The notes beneath the pieces were generated by a model. The model did no database searches. It was given only the letters and a program-made list of their open reading frames with translations, and had not been told where the DNA came from. The position numbers were made by a program, and so were the translations under genes. A stretch of 64,000 nucleotides of DNA from Flavimaribacter sediminis (GTDB lineage: Bacteria > Pseudomonadota > Alphaproteobacteria > Rhizobiales > Rhizobiaceae): positions 620,001 to 684,000 of the forward strand of contig NZ_JAICBX010000002.1 of assembly GCF_019492055.1 (NCBI RefSeq), written 5' to 3'. Below are positions 17,979-26,577 of this stretch, one piece after another. The first letter of the stretch is position 1; every line of letters starts with the position of its first letter.

Positions 17979-18578
17979 TCAATACGGCTTTTTCGCCGTC
18001 CGGTCCTCAGAAAGCGATTGCTGACGCCGCTCGACCAGCAATTCGATGGCATCAGCCAGATGTTCCTCGGCGATGTTGTAGTCGCCGCGCGCGACGCGGA
18101 TCCTGTGCGCCTCGATCATCACATCGGCGTGGCTGCAGCCGAACGGCGGTTCGAACCGGTAGGAAGCGAGCTCGATCAGAAGTCCCAGAGGATCCTCGAA
18201 ATAGATCGAATCCATGAACCCGCGATCCTTCGGACCCGAATGCTTTACGCCGCGCTCGTCGAGCCGCTGAACAGCCTGGCGGAAGGTCGCCTGGCTGACC
18301 GAGAAGGCCAGATGATGCACGGCGCCCTGCCCCGTCGAGGTCCGCGCCCGATCGGGCTTGCGAGCCTCGTTGGTGAACACGGTGATGAGGCGGCCGTCGC
18401 CAGGATCGAAATAAAGATGGCTTTCGCCGGGATTGTCGAGATTGGGCTGTTCGAAGACAAATGGCATGCCCAGCACGTCTTCCCAGAAATCGATCGACGT
18501 TCGTCGATCCGCCCCCACAAGAGTTATATGATGGACTCCCTGGCTCTGCAGCTTTCGCAAACGACCATTATCAGACAT
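17979..18578 (-). CDS. VOC-family (glyoxalase/extradiol dioxygenase fold) protein
   Basis: 199 residues with paired VOC modules: VHHITLVGADRRTSIDFWEDVLGM (H17) at the N-terminus, GAVHHLAFSV in the middle and DSIYFEDPLGLLIEL with a metal-ligand glutamate near 137. This fits a glyoxalase or ring-cleaving dioxygenase metal site, but the substrate cannot be read off. GGGAGG lies before the ATG at 18578. Monocistronic. Confidence 0.88.
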   Translation of the reverse strand: MSDNGRLRKLQSQGVHHITLVGADRRTSIDFWEDVLGMPFVFEQPNLDNPGESHLYFDPGDGRLITVFTNEARKPDRARTSTGQGAVHHLAFSVSQATFRQAVQRLDERGVKHSGPKDRGFMDSIYFEDPLGLLIELASYRFEPPFGCSHADVMIEAHRIRVARGDYNIAEEHLADAIELLVERRQQSLSEDRTAKKPY

Positions 18579-18658
18579 TGACGCCTCCCAGCTTCACGCC
18601 GGCCAGCAACCGGCTTTCGGTCAACTATAGCCGGGCGGGCGCAAGGCAACAGGCGCTA

Positions 18659-18985
18659 TCATATAAAATCCACGCTCCTAGCGCACACACCAGACCTCCT
18701 GGTCCGGAGGAACGGAGAACCTGCCGTTCTCGTCCATCTTGTTATGCAGGACGCCAGTTCACCGCAGGACGGGCCGCTATAGACGTTGAGACCGCCGCGA
18801 TAGATCCCGTAGCCGCCATAGGAGTTCGTGATAGTCTTGACTTCCCTGAGGCACTGATAGCGAGCCTCCAGGAACTGTCGCTGGGCGCCGGGCCCGCTAC
18901 AGGTCGACGGCACGCATGACGTAAGCACGACAACCGACGCCACGCCGACAATCATTTTGAGTATGGTCTTCACGGCCGACTCCAT
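18659..18985 (-). CDS. Small lipoprotein with an apparent frameshift near its C-terminus
   Basis: Starting at the ATG 18985, the product has a lipoprotein signal ending in the lipobox LTSC, then a short Cys-rich chain (ARYQCLREV...SGPSCGELASC). After that cysteine the open frame yields Arg-rich nonsense, while the next frame reads NKMDENGRFSVPPDQEVWCVR and stops at 18680-18678. That resembles the natural end of such proteins (GNFxVPPxxxxxC). A one-base deletion near 18748 would explain it: a recent mutation or a sequencing error. The ATG gives an N-terminus matching a standard signal. Confidence 0.6.
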   Translation of the reverse strand: MESAVKTILKMIVGVASVVVLTSCVPSTCSGPGAQRQFLEARYQCLREVKTITNSYGGYGIYRGGLNVYSGPSCGELASCITRWTRTAGSPFLRTRRSGVCARSVDFI

Positions 18986-19202
18986 ATCTGCAACCGACAC
19001 CGGAGAAATTTTGTAAATTGCAGCCGGCTTCAAATTTTCATGACTGATTGACGCAGTTTTTTGCCGCCATGAAAGGTCGGCAGCCTATCGTCGATATTCT
19101 TGCTGTAACGTGTCGAACGGCCGGTTTCGGTCTGCGCGCTTGGCCGGAGGCGGAACTGGCTGTAGACAGAAGGGAAGCGATCCGCATGGGAGGCCTGAAG
19201 TC

Positions 19203-20561
19203 ATGACTGTCGCCGTCACCGAACCGCTCGCATCCTTCGTGGCCGACCTTCGCTACGATGATTTACCGAGCGAATGCACCGAAAGAGCAAAGCATTTGCT
19301 GCTCGATCTGGCCGGCTCCATTGTGCGGGCCGGCAGCGAAGCCGATTCAACGCCAACCCTGAAAGCAACGCTGGCGACGGTCGGACTCGACGGTCCGGGC
19401 GCAGCGTCCGTCGTCGGGCAAGACTGGCGGCTTGCGCCGCCCGCAGCCGCCCTCGTCAACGGTATGCTCGGCCATTCGCTTGATTTCGACGACACCCACG
19501 CGGCGAGCTCTCTCCACCCTTCGTCGCCCGTCGTTGCGGCCGCGCTTGCGGTCGCGGAACAGACCGGCGCCAGCGGGCGCGACGTTTTGACGGCAATCAT
19601 AGCCGGCTATGAAGTCGCCTGCCGGCTCGGCAACGCGCTCGATCCGACGTCGCACTACGCACGCGGTTTTCACCCGACGGCGACCGCCGGAACCTTTGGC
19701 GCGGCGGCTGCTGCCGGCAAGCTCTACGGCCTCGACGCCGCGGGCGTCGCCACGGCCTTCGGCGTCGCGGGCAGCCAGGCCGCCGGTTCGCTGCAGTTTC
19801 TCGCCAACGGCGCCTGGAACAAGCGATGGCAGGTCGGCGAAGCAGCCATGAACGGCGTGCTTGCGGCGGCGCTCGCCAAAAACGGTTTCATCGCGTCCAC
19901 CGAACCGATCGAAGGCGGCGCCGGATTGCTGAAGGGCTATACGGACGACCCGCACCCCGAAAAGGCCGTGGCCGATCTCGGAAGCGTATGGGAGACCATG
20001 CATATCGGCATGAAGCCCTATCCAAGTTGCCGCTACACCCATGCGGCGCTCGACGCGCTTGCGCATCTCCGCGACGCCGAGGCGCTGGAAGCGTCGGATT
20101 TCGAATACGTCACGATCGGCCTCCACCGCAACGGCATTACGCTGACGGCCGATTCCCTGCCGGAAAAGCGGAGGGTGCGCAGCATCGTGGCCGGACAGTT
20201 CTCCATGCCATTCACGGCCGCCGTCATGATCGACCAGGGGCGCTTCGGCTGGGACGACTATCGCCGCATCGGCGATCCCGCGCTCGACGCCATATCGGAC
20301 CGGATCGACGTCCGACGCGACGAGAGCCTGGAAGGTCTCGACCATCCTTTCGGCGCGACGGTCAGCGCGGACACGTCGAAAGGCCGTTTCGACTTCAGGG
20401 TCGAGGATCCTCCGGGCGAACCGAAGACCTTTCCCGACACCGCCGGCATACGGGCAAAATTCATGAGCCTCGCCGAACCGGTGCTCGACGCACGCGCCGC
20501 CCGGCTCGCCGACGACATACTGTCGCTCGACAGCCGCAATTCACTCTCCGGCGGGCTGTAG
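19203..20561 (+). CDS. MmgE/PrpD family protein
   Basis: 452 residues of the 2-methylcitrate dehydratase / cis-aconitate decarboxylase fold. Typical parts are LLDLAGSIVRAGSEAD, ALVNGMLGHSLDFDDTH (about 85-100), the FHPTATAGTFGAAAAAGKL segment and MKPYPSCRYTHAALDAL. GGAGG lies 9 nt before the ATG at 19203; upstream extension in frame looks non-coding. No propionate or methylcitrate genes are next to it, so the substrate is unknown; many relatives act on other hydroxy-acids. Confidence 0.9.
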   Translation: MTVAVTEPLASFVADLRYDDLPSECTERAKHLLLDLAGSIVRAGSEADSTPTLKATLATVGLDGPGAASVVGQDWRLAPPAAALVNGMLGHSLDFDDTHAASSLHPSSPVVAAALAVAEQTGASGRDVLTAIIAGYEVACRLGNALDPTSHYARGFHPTATAGTFGAAAAAGKLYGLDAAGVATAFGVAGSQAAGSLQFLANGAWNKRWQVGEAAMNGVLAAALAKNGFIASTEPIEGGAGLLKGYTDDPHPEKAVADLGSVWETMHIGMKPYPSCRYTHAALDALAHLRDAEALEASDFEYVTIGLHRNGITLTADSLPEKRRVRSIVAGQFSMPFTAAVMIDQGRFGWDDYRRIGDPALDAISDRIDVRRDESLEGLDHPFGATVSADTSKGRFDFRVEDPPGEPKTFPDTAGIRAKFMSLAEPVLDARAARLADDILSLDSRNSLSGGL

Positions 20562-20582
20562 ACGAAGACCTCACGGGACCAA

Positions 20583-21116
20583 TCAGGACCGACGCAGGCT
20601 CATTCGTTTGAACAGGTCGTCCCGCAGGACATACTGGTGATACAGAGCCGCAGCGACATGGGCGACCAACAACGCCAGCAACGCGAAAGCGCCGGCGCCG
20701 TGCGGACCGCGCGGCAGAAACCGGTCGAAATCGGGCAACGGACCCGAGACCAGACCGAACAACACCGAACCCGCCCCGGACAGAACCATCATGCCGACGC
20801 CGCTCGCCAGCATGCCGAGCGGGATTATGACGAGAAGAATGTGAACGCTGCGGGACAGAACGCCTTTCACGCCTTCTGTATTCGGCGCCGCATCCGGTTT
20901 CTTGTCGGCCAGCCACCACCAACCGATGCGAACCAGCGTCAGAATGCCGGCGGCAAGACCGCAGGCGACGTGGACGCGAAGCGCAGCATAGGCGTCCGAT
21001 CCGATCTGATCGGCGGCGAAGCCCGAAGCAAGCGCGATTACAATGAACAGGGCGATAGTCCAGTGCAGCGCAATGGCCACTGCGCCATAAGCGGCGGGCG
21101 TACTCTTGATCATCAT
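20583..21116 (-). CDS. Cytochrome b561 family membrane protein
   Basis: 177 residues, four membrane helices. Candidate haem-ligand histidines sit in ALHWTIA, RVHVACG, RSVHILL and VAHVAAALYHQYV, matching di-haem CybB-type proteins that move electrons from ubiquinol. Divergently transcribed from the MarR gene across a 99-bp region with two palindromes, so probably controlled by that regulator. Confidence 0.9.
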   Translation of the reverse strand: MMIKSTPAAYGAVAIALHWTIALFIVIALASGFAADQIGSDAYAALRVHVACGLAAGILTLVRIGWWWLADKKPDAAPNTEGVKGVLSRSVHILLVIIPLGMLASGVGMMVLSGAGSVLFGLVSGPLPDFDRFLPRGPHGAGAFALLALLVAHVAAALYHQYVLRDDLFKRMSLRRS

Positions 21117-21160
21117 TTTCGTTCTCCTGACTGGCGCCGATATCAGCGACGCCCCATTAA

Positions 21161-21195
21161 TATAGCATGCTATATATTATTGCATAGCTTGCTAT
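21161..21195. promoter_or_regulatory. Two MarR-type palindromic operators 22 bp apart
   Basis: TATAGCATGCTATA (21161-21174) is a perfect 14-bp palindrome. ATAGCTTGCTAT (21184-21195) is a near copy whose centre is 22 bp away, two helical turns. They lie between the divergent cytochrome b561 and marR-like genes, the usual place for an autoregulating MarR repressor. Confidence 0.7.
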
Positions 21196-21215
21196 ACAAG
21201 AGTAGCTGAGACAAT

Positions 21216-21659
21216 ATGGAATTCGACAAGTCCAAATCGGCCGGTTACCTGACCAACCATCTTGCGCGGCTTTTCGCATCCGAATTGCAAAACGCCATTC
21301 GCCATCTCGGGATCGCGCCGGCGCAGTTCATGACGATGCTGGAACTATGGCGCGAAGACGGCCAGACCCAGAAAACTCTGGTGCAAAAGCTTCATGTTGA
21401 ACAGGCGACAATGGCCAATACGCTTACGCGCATGGAACGCGACGGCCTGATCCGGCGCAAGCCCAACCCGGCCGATGCGCGCTCTCAGCAGATCTGGCTG
21501 ACGCAGAAGGCGAAAAAGCTTGAGGGGCCGGCGACTGACGCCGCGGGATCGATCAATGACATTGCGCTTGCCGATCTGTCAGAAACGGAGAAGGCGCAAT
21601 TTCTCGACCTGATGGGCCGCGTCATTGCCACGCTGCAACCGGAGACCGGCAATGCCTGA
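21216..21659 (+). CDS. MarR family transcriptional regulator
   Basis: 147-residue winged-helix regulator: HVEQATMANTLTRMERDGLIRRKPNPADARSQ is the recognition helix and wing. Homodimers of this family usually repress a neighbouring transporter or redox gene until a ligand or oxidant binds. It overlaps the next gene by 8 bp, and its operators lie upstream. No cysteine is present, so a thiol redox switch is unlikely. Confidence 0.93.
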   Translation: MEFDKSKSAGYLTNHLARLFASELQNAIRHLGIAPAQFMTMLELWREDGQTQKTLVQKLHVEQATMANTLTRMERDGLIRRKPNPADARSQQIWLTQKAKKLEGPATDAAGSINDIALADLSETEKAQFLDLMGRVIATLQPETGNA

Positions 21660-23037
21660 CGATAGCGATCGCACGCCGCTCGGGGCGCTGCTTCCGAAAG
21701 GAGGCGGACACCAGTTCGTCCTTTACGGAGACAGTTGCTCAGGCGTTCCCGGCGGGCCGCACGAACAGACGCTGGCGCGGGTCAACCGCGTCGTGTCGCG
21801 CCTTGCCCCAAAGCCGGACTTCATCATCTATCCCGGCGACGAGGTGATGGGACTGACGAACGACGAGGCGGAGTTGCGGCGGCAATGGGCCTATTTCCTC
21901 GGCACGGAAATGGCCTGGCTCGATCCTGACATACCCGTCTATCATGCGACCGGAAACCACACGACCTACAGCATAATGAGCGAACGGGTCTTCGCCGACG
22001 TGCTGTCTCACCTGCCGCGCAACGGCGCCGCCGGTCAGGAAGGCCTCAGCTATTTCATACGGCGCGACGATCTTCTGATCGTCTTCGTCCACACGCTGTC
22101 GCAGGCGATGGGCGGCGAAGGCCACGTGGAAACGGACTGGCTCGACGCAACGCTCGCGGCAAATGACGACGCGCGCTGGAAACTCGTCGTCGGCCATCAC
22201 CCCGCCTTTCCCGCCAACGGCTATGAAGGCCCTTATCAGCGCACCATCGGCGACGATTATGTCGACGCGTTCCGGAACACTCTGAAGCGGCACGATGTCT
22301 TCGCCTATCTGTGCAGCCATTTGCTGTTGTTCGACGCGCAGGCTCATGACGGCGTCCTGCAGATCCTGACCGCCGGCGCCGGAACGGCCGAGAGAATGCC
22401 AAAAGGCATCGAATACCTGCACTGCGTGCAGGCTGCGCTCGACGAGGACGGATTGCGATACCAGGTGATCGATGATGAAGGCGCGGTTCGCGAAAGGCTC
22501 GCCTGGCCGCTGCGGCATCCGCCGTCTGACGAGTGGATGATCCTGTCGAAAGGCGAGATGGCCGCGCCGCTGCAGGGATATCAGGACGCAGCCGCCAAAA
22601 CGCCTGCGATCCTGAGCTTTCGTTTCCGCGGACGCGCCGCGGAGATCGGCGGACCGAAACAGACATTGCTTGCGGCGCTGGATGCAACGACGGGAACAGA
22701 ACCGGTCTGGATCGGGCTCACCGGCGCATGCCAGAAACTGACGGTCATTCTGCAACCCTATCCCAACAACAGTCCGCATTACTGGTTCGGACCGGAGCTT
22801 GATCCGGGACGCCCTTTCGACCTGCAGCTGGCGCTTCATGGCGGCATGGGTCCGGGCGGGCTCATCTGGAGGCGGAGCGACGACGACGCATGGTCGTCGC
22901 TCGAACACCGCTCGCCCTGGGGCCTGGAGAAAATCCACTGGCCCGCCACCTGGCATATCGGTCACGGCCCGGACCCCGATGACAGACCTTTTGCCGGTAG
23001 CGATTTGCTGATAAGACATCACTTCCAGGGCATCTGA
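21652..23037 (+). CDS. Calcineurin-like metallophosphoesterase domain protein
   Basis: 461 residues. The first half reads as a metallophosphoesterase: LYGDSCSG, IIYPGDEVMG, HATGNHTTY, VGHHPAF and LCSHLLLF match the ordered metal blocks. The first DxH motif is DSC here and the last GHxH reads SHLL, so the metal site is atypical. The second half (about 290-461) is a separate beta-rich region I cannot name. GGAGAC precedes the ATG, which overlaps the MarR stop. Confidence 0.8.
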   Translation: MPDDSDRTPLGALLPKGGGHQFVLYGDSCSGVPGGPHEQTLARVNRVVSRLAPKPDFIIYPGDEVMGLTNDEAELRRQWAYFLGTEMAWLDPDIPVYHATGNHTTYSIMSERVFADVLSHLPRNGAAGQEGLSYFIRRDDLLIVFVHTLSQAMGGEGHVETDWLDATLAANDDARWKLVVGHHPAFPANGYEGPYQRTIGDDYVDAFRNTLKRHDVFAYLCSHLLLFDAQAHDGVLQILTAGAGTAERMPKGIEYLHCVQAALDEDGLRYQVIDDEGAVRERLAWPLRHPPSDEWMILSKGEMAAPLQGYQDAAAKTPAILSFRFRGRAAEIGGPKQTLLAALDATTGTEPVWIGLTGACQKLTVILQPYPNNSPHYWFGPELDPGRPFDLQLALHGGMGPGGLIWRRSDDDAWSSLEHRSPWGLEKIHWPATWHIGHGPDPDDRPFAGSDLLIRHHFQGI

Positions 23038-23052
23038 AGGAGCCGCTGCGCC

Positions 23053-23664
23053 GTGAGCATCGAATATTTTATCACATCCCTTGTCGTCGTCCTGCTGCCC
23101 GGCACAGGCGTCCTCTATACGCTCGCCATCGGCCTTGGCCGCGGGTTCCGGCCGAGCGTGATCGCGGCCTTCGGTTGCACGCTGGGGATCGTGCCGCACA
23201 TGCTGGCGAGTATTGTGGGCCTTGCCGCCATCCTTCACGCCAGCGCGCTGGCTTTTCAGGTCGTCAAATATCTCGGCGTCATCTATCTGTTCTACATGGC
23301 GTGGAACATCGTGCGCGAGGGCGGCGCGCTGCAGGTCTCGGCCGATCGCCAGCAGATTCCGGCCGTGCGCATCATTCGCAACGGCGTCCTGCTGAACGTG
23401 TTGAACCCGAAGCTGTCGCTGTTCTTTCTCGCCTTCCTGCCGCAGTTCATTCCGGCAGGAACGCTTCATCCGACGCCTGTGCTTTTGTGGCTGGCGCTGA
23501 TCTTCATGGCGCTGACATTCGTGATCTTTGTCTGCTACGGCGCCTGCGCTTCGCTTGCGCGAGACTATGTCATCGCCCGCCCGCGGGTGATGCTGTGGCT
23601 GAGACGCTCCTTCGCGGCCTCCTTCGGACTGCTGGGACTGCGGCTGGCCCTCTCAGACCGGTAA
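23053..23664 (+). CDS. LysE/RhtB family amino-acid exporter
   Basis: 203 residues with six membrane helices; the family signature PGTGVLYTLAIGLGRGFRPSV is at the N-terminus and GVLLNVLNPKLSLFFLAFLPQF in the middle. Probably exports amino acids or similar metabolites. GTG start with GAAGGAG upstream; 15 bp after the phosphoesterase, so likely cotranscribed. Confidence 0.93.
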   Translation: MSIEYFITSLVVVLLPGTGVLYTLAIGLGRGFRPSVIAAFGCTLGIVPHMLASIVGLAAILHASALAFQVVKYLGVIYLFYMAWNIVREGGALQVSADRQQIPAVRIIRNGVLLNVLNPKLSLFFLAFLPQFIPAGTLHPTPVLLWLALIFMALTFVIFVCYGACASLARDYVIARPRVMLWLRRSFAASFGLLGLRLALSDR

Positions 23665-23674
23665 GATCCCAAGC

Positions 23675-24001
23675 CTAATCCGAGTCGCCGTTCTTTGTGC
23701 TTCTCAGGCCGTGCTGCTTGGTAGGCGAGACCCGCTTCATGTCCAGCGGACCGGCAAGCTCGCCGAGCACAATGAGAACGCGCCGCAGCATGCCGTTCTC
23801 GTCCCCCGGCATCCCTTCCTCGAGGGCGACGTCCTCCTCGGTCGCATCATATTCCCACTGGCGGAGGATCGCGATCTTCTCATCTTTCGAATAATCCGCA
23901 TGGCCAGGCACATTTTCCGGCGCGCCGAAAACCGCCTCCGGATCGAGCAAGGCGGCCTTCATCCGATCGTCGCGTTCCGGTGTTTCTTCACTGTTGGTCA
24001 T
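23675..24001 (-). CDS. Conserved small acidic protein of unknown function
   Basis: 108 residues, no signal or membrane segment. It contains LLDPEAVFGAPENVPGHADYSKDEKIAILRQWEYDATE, a sequence type I recall from rhizobial hypothetical proteins, then MLRRVLIVLGEL. Charged and probably helical. It converges with the LysE gene and lies 68 bp after the end of the ZntB-like gene's frame region on the same strand. Confidence 0.75.
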   Translation of the reverse strand: MTNSEETPERDDRMKAALLDPEAVFGAPENVPGHADYSKDEKIAILRQWEYDATEEDVALEEGMPGDENGMLRRVLIVLGELAGPLDMKRVSPTKQHGLRSTKNGDSD

Positions 24002-24069
24002 CGCATAGCCGCCCGTTCATGAATCCGATCTCAAGACTATAACACGGATTCCGGTCTCTCCATGATTGC

Positions 24070-25074
24070 TCAGAACAGGCCGATCTTGCGGAACAGCCAT
24101 ATCTCGAAAAGACCCATCACCACGAGGATCCCGCAAACGACGGCGAAAGCCCAATGGTCGTTCAGGCCAGGCATGCCGCCGACATTGATGCCCAACAGAC
24201 CGGTCAGTAGACTGAGCGGCAGAAAAAGAGCCGCGACGACAGAGAGCACCAGCATCTGGCGGTTCATGCGTTCCGCCCGATTGTCCATGACCTGGTCGTG
24301 CACGACCTGCGCCCGATCGCGGATTGCGTCGAGTTCCTCGCCAAGACGCATCATGCGCTCGGCCGCCTCACGAATACGGCTGCGGTCCCGCAGGCTCAAC
24401 CATTCTATGTCCTCGATCTCAAGCGTCGACAGCGCGTCTCGCTGGGGAAACATGTAACGGCGCAGAACGATGGCCGTCCGCCGGACGTCGGCCAGAAGCG
24501 GCCTCGAAACCTCGTCGATATCGTCGAGAACCTGTTCCTCAATATCGTCAATCTGTTCGTTGAGTTCCAAAACCGTCGGATCGATGCGATCGGCTAGCCG
24601 CAACGCCAGCCGTGAAACAAGATCGCCGGGCGAGGTCGGCGCCCTTTCGGCTTTGATCGCTTCAATCAGATCGCGAACGGCGGCGAGCGGCCGCCAGCCA
24701 AGGCTGATCACATCGCTATCCTCAATCCACAGCCTGATATCGATCATGTCTTCCGGTTCTTCCCCCGGATTAATATTGATGCCGCGCAGGTTGAGGAGGA
24801 CGCCGTCTTCATGGAGCGTGCAGCGCGGGCGTGTTTCCGCCGCCGTCAGCGCTTCGAAAACGTGAAGGTCTATCCCGCATTTCCTCAACCACTGCAACGC
24901 CTTCTCGTTCATGCGATTGAGATGCACCCAGGTGAATGCGCCCGGGGCGCTGGTGTCGGCCTGGTCGAGCTCGTCCAGCGTCAATCTTGTGCCGTGACCC
25001 GTCCCGTCGAACAGGAAAACCGTGCTGCCTGGCACTTCGGTTTTGCGTTTGGATGATTTCGTTTTGTTCGCCAT
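24070..25074 (-). CDS. zntB: CorA/ZntB family divalent-metal transporter
   Basis: About 334 residues: a cytoplasmic alpha/beta and long-helix region, then two C-terminal membrane helices. The loop motif is GINVGGMPG, the GxN variant seen in ZntB-type members in place of the CorA GMN. Zinc or other divalent cation transport is inferred. ATG 25074 is preferred to the in-frame TTG at 25083. Confidence 0.88.
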   Translation of the reverse strand: MANKTKSSKRKTEVPGSTVFLFDGTGHGTRLTLDELDQADTSAPGAFTWVHLNRMNEKALQWLRKCGIDLHVFEALTAAETRPRCTLHEDGVLLNLRGININPGEEPEDMIDIRLWIEDSDVISLGWRPLAAVRDLIEAIKAERAPTSPGDLVSRLALRLADRIDPTVLELNEQIDDIEEQVLDDIDEVSRPLLADVRRTAIVLRRYMFPQRDALSTLEIEDIEWLSLRDRSRIREAAERMMRLGEELDAIRDRAQVVHDQVMDNRAERMNRQMLVLSVVAALFLPLSLLTGLLGINVGGMPGLNDHWAFAVVCGILVVMGLFEIWLFRKIGLF

Positions 25075-25236
25075 GGGCGCCAATGTGTCTCGTAATCAAC
25101 AGATTGTCATTGCGATTTTACCGCGAACCGAAGAACCAACCGGAAATCCGACTCGTTTAACGACGATTGCACAGAGCGCAACGGCTCGTCCATTCTGCGG
25201 TGCGGTCGCAAAGCTGTTAACCGGGATAGAATATCG

Positions 25237-26421
25237 ATGGCGCAATCCGCAAGCCCAGCAAATTCTGAAGGAATGGAAACCTTCTACGACAGGCTTGTGG
25301 TCCACGACGATTTCGAAACCATGAGCCTGATAAAGACCTATGCGCCCCTGCCAGACGACTGGTTCGTCGGCGTCGCCGACGTCGTCGGCTCCACCGGGGA
25401 AATCGAAAGAGGTCGTTACAAGGTTGTCAACACAGTTGGGGCGGCAGTCATTTCCGCGCAGATCAATGCCGCCGGCGCGTTACGCTTTCCTTATATCTTT
25501 GGCGGCGACGGCGCGGCCTTCGCCCTGCCGGGAGATCACAGAGACACCGCAGAGAAGGCGCTTGCCGCGGTTATCCGCTGGGCGCGGGAGGAGTTTGATC
25601 TAGAAATGCGCGGCGCCGTCATTCCCGTGGCAACGATCCGGGACAACGGTCTGGACGTCGCCGTCGCCCGCTATCGCGCCTCGAAGGGCGTGGACTATGC
25701 GATGTTTGCAGGCGGCGGCATGGCGTGGGCGGATCGTGAGATGAAGGAAGGCAGTTTCCGCCTTGAAGCCGCTCCCGCCGGCGTGCGCCCGGACTTGACG
25801 GGGCTTTCCTGCCGGTGGACGCCGGTCCGCGCACAGAAGGGCAATATCCTGTCGCTGCTCGTGCTGCCCGAGAAAGACGCGGACGCCGAGGAACTGGCCC
25901 GCCTCTATCGCAATATCGTCGCCGTTGAGGAAAGTCTGGAGCGCGCCGGACATCCGGTTCCCGAAAGTGGCCCCGGCTATCGCTGGCCGCCTGAAGGACT
26001 TGATCTGGAGGTAGCCGCGACACGCGGAAAGACATCCTTCGCCGTCCACAAGATGAAACTTCTCGCAGCGACCTTCATCGCGCTGATCTTCTTCAAGACC
26101 GGCTGGAAAGCCGGCGCCTTCGATCCCAAGGAGTATGTGGAGGTAACCGCCGCCAATGCGGATTTCCGCAAATTCGACGACGGCCTCAAGATGACGATCG
26201 ACTGCGACGCAAAAACCCAGGCGCAACTGACCGCGCTGCTTAAAAAGGCGTCCGAAGCCGGCCTCATCCGATACGGCCTGTCCGAACAGCCGGAAGCGAT
26301 CATGACCTGCATCGTGCCTTCCGTGACCCGCAATGACCATGTGCATTTCGTGGACGGCGCCGGCGGCGGGTATACGCGCGCTGCGAGCCTGATGAAGGAA
26401 GCAAATCCCGGCCCTGCCTGA
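25237..26421 (+). CDS. DUF3095 protein, class III nucleotidyl cyclase-like
   Basis: 394 residues, complete. The N-terminal two thirds mirror the partial protein at 1-581. Blocks resembling class III cyclase metal sites are VGVADVVGST (about 47-56) and FGGDGAAFALPGD (about 90-102), followed by SKGVDYAMFAGGGMAWAD. The rest (about 240-394) is helical and hydrophilic apart from one apolar stretch (LLAATFIALIFF). Cyclase activity is unproven, and no lysine or N-x3-R pair can be aligned with confidence. Monocistronic, with weak Shine-Dalgarno. Confidence 0.82.
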   Translation: MAQSASPANSEGMETFYDRLVVHDDFETMSLIKTYAPLPDDWFVGVADVVGSTGEIERGRYKVVNTVGAAVISAQINAAGALRFPYIFGGDGAAFALPGDHRDTAEKALAAVIRWAREEFDLEMRGAVIPVATIRDNGLDVAVARYRASKGVDYAMFAGGGMAWADREMKEGSFRLEAAPAGVRPDLTGLSCRWTPVRAQKGNILSLLVLPEKDADAEELARLYRNIVAVEESLERAGHPVPESGPGYRWPPEGLDLEVAATRGKTSFAVHKMKLLAATFIALIFFKTGWKAGAFDPKEYVEVTAANADFRKFDDGLKMTIDCDAKTQAQLTALLKKASEAGLIRYGLSEQPEAIMTCIVPSVTRNDHVHFVDGAGGGYTRAASLMKEANPGPA

Positions 26422-26577
26422 TCAGCGCGTTCACAAACAGACCGTATACGCGCGAAATACACGTAATAATTGCTATTACTGTCGTAGATACTCACGAATG
26501 ATGTCCTGGATGATAGATAATTTTACCCTTTTTGATCGCCATATATCTCCAATTTATACAACCGTGCATTGACCAAC
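26422..26577. other. AT-rich intergenic region with an inverted repeat
   Basis: Much more AT-rich than its surroundings. GTAATA (26463-26468) and TATTAC (26474-26479) form a perfect inverted repeat around ATTGC, an operator-sized element, before the GNAT gene. The shift in composition continues into the first 150 bp of that gene. Confidence 0.5.

Noticed and set aside
21739-23469. A 576-codon minus-strand ORF
   Set aside because: Antisense of the metallophosphoesterase and LysE genes, whose families are clear.
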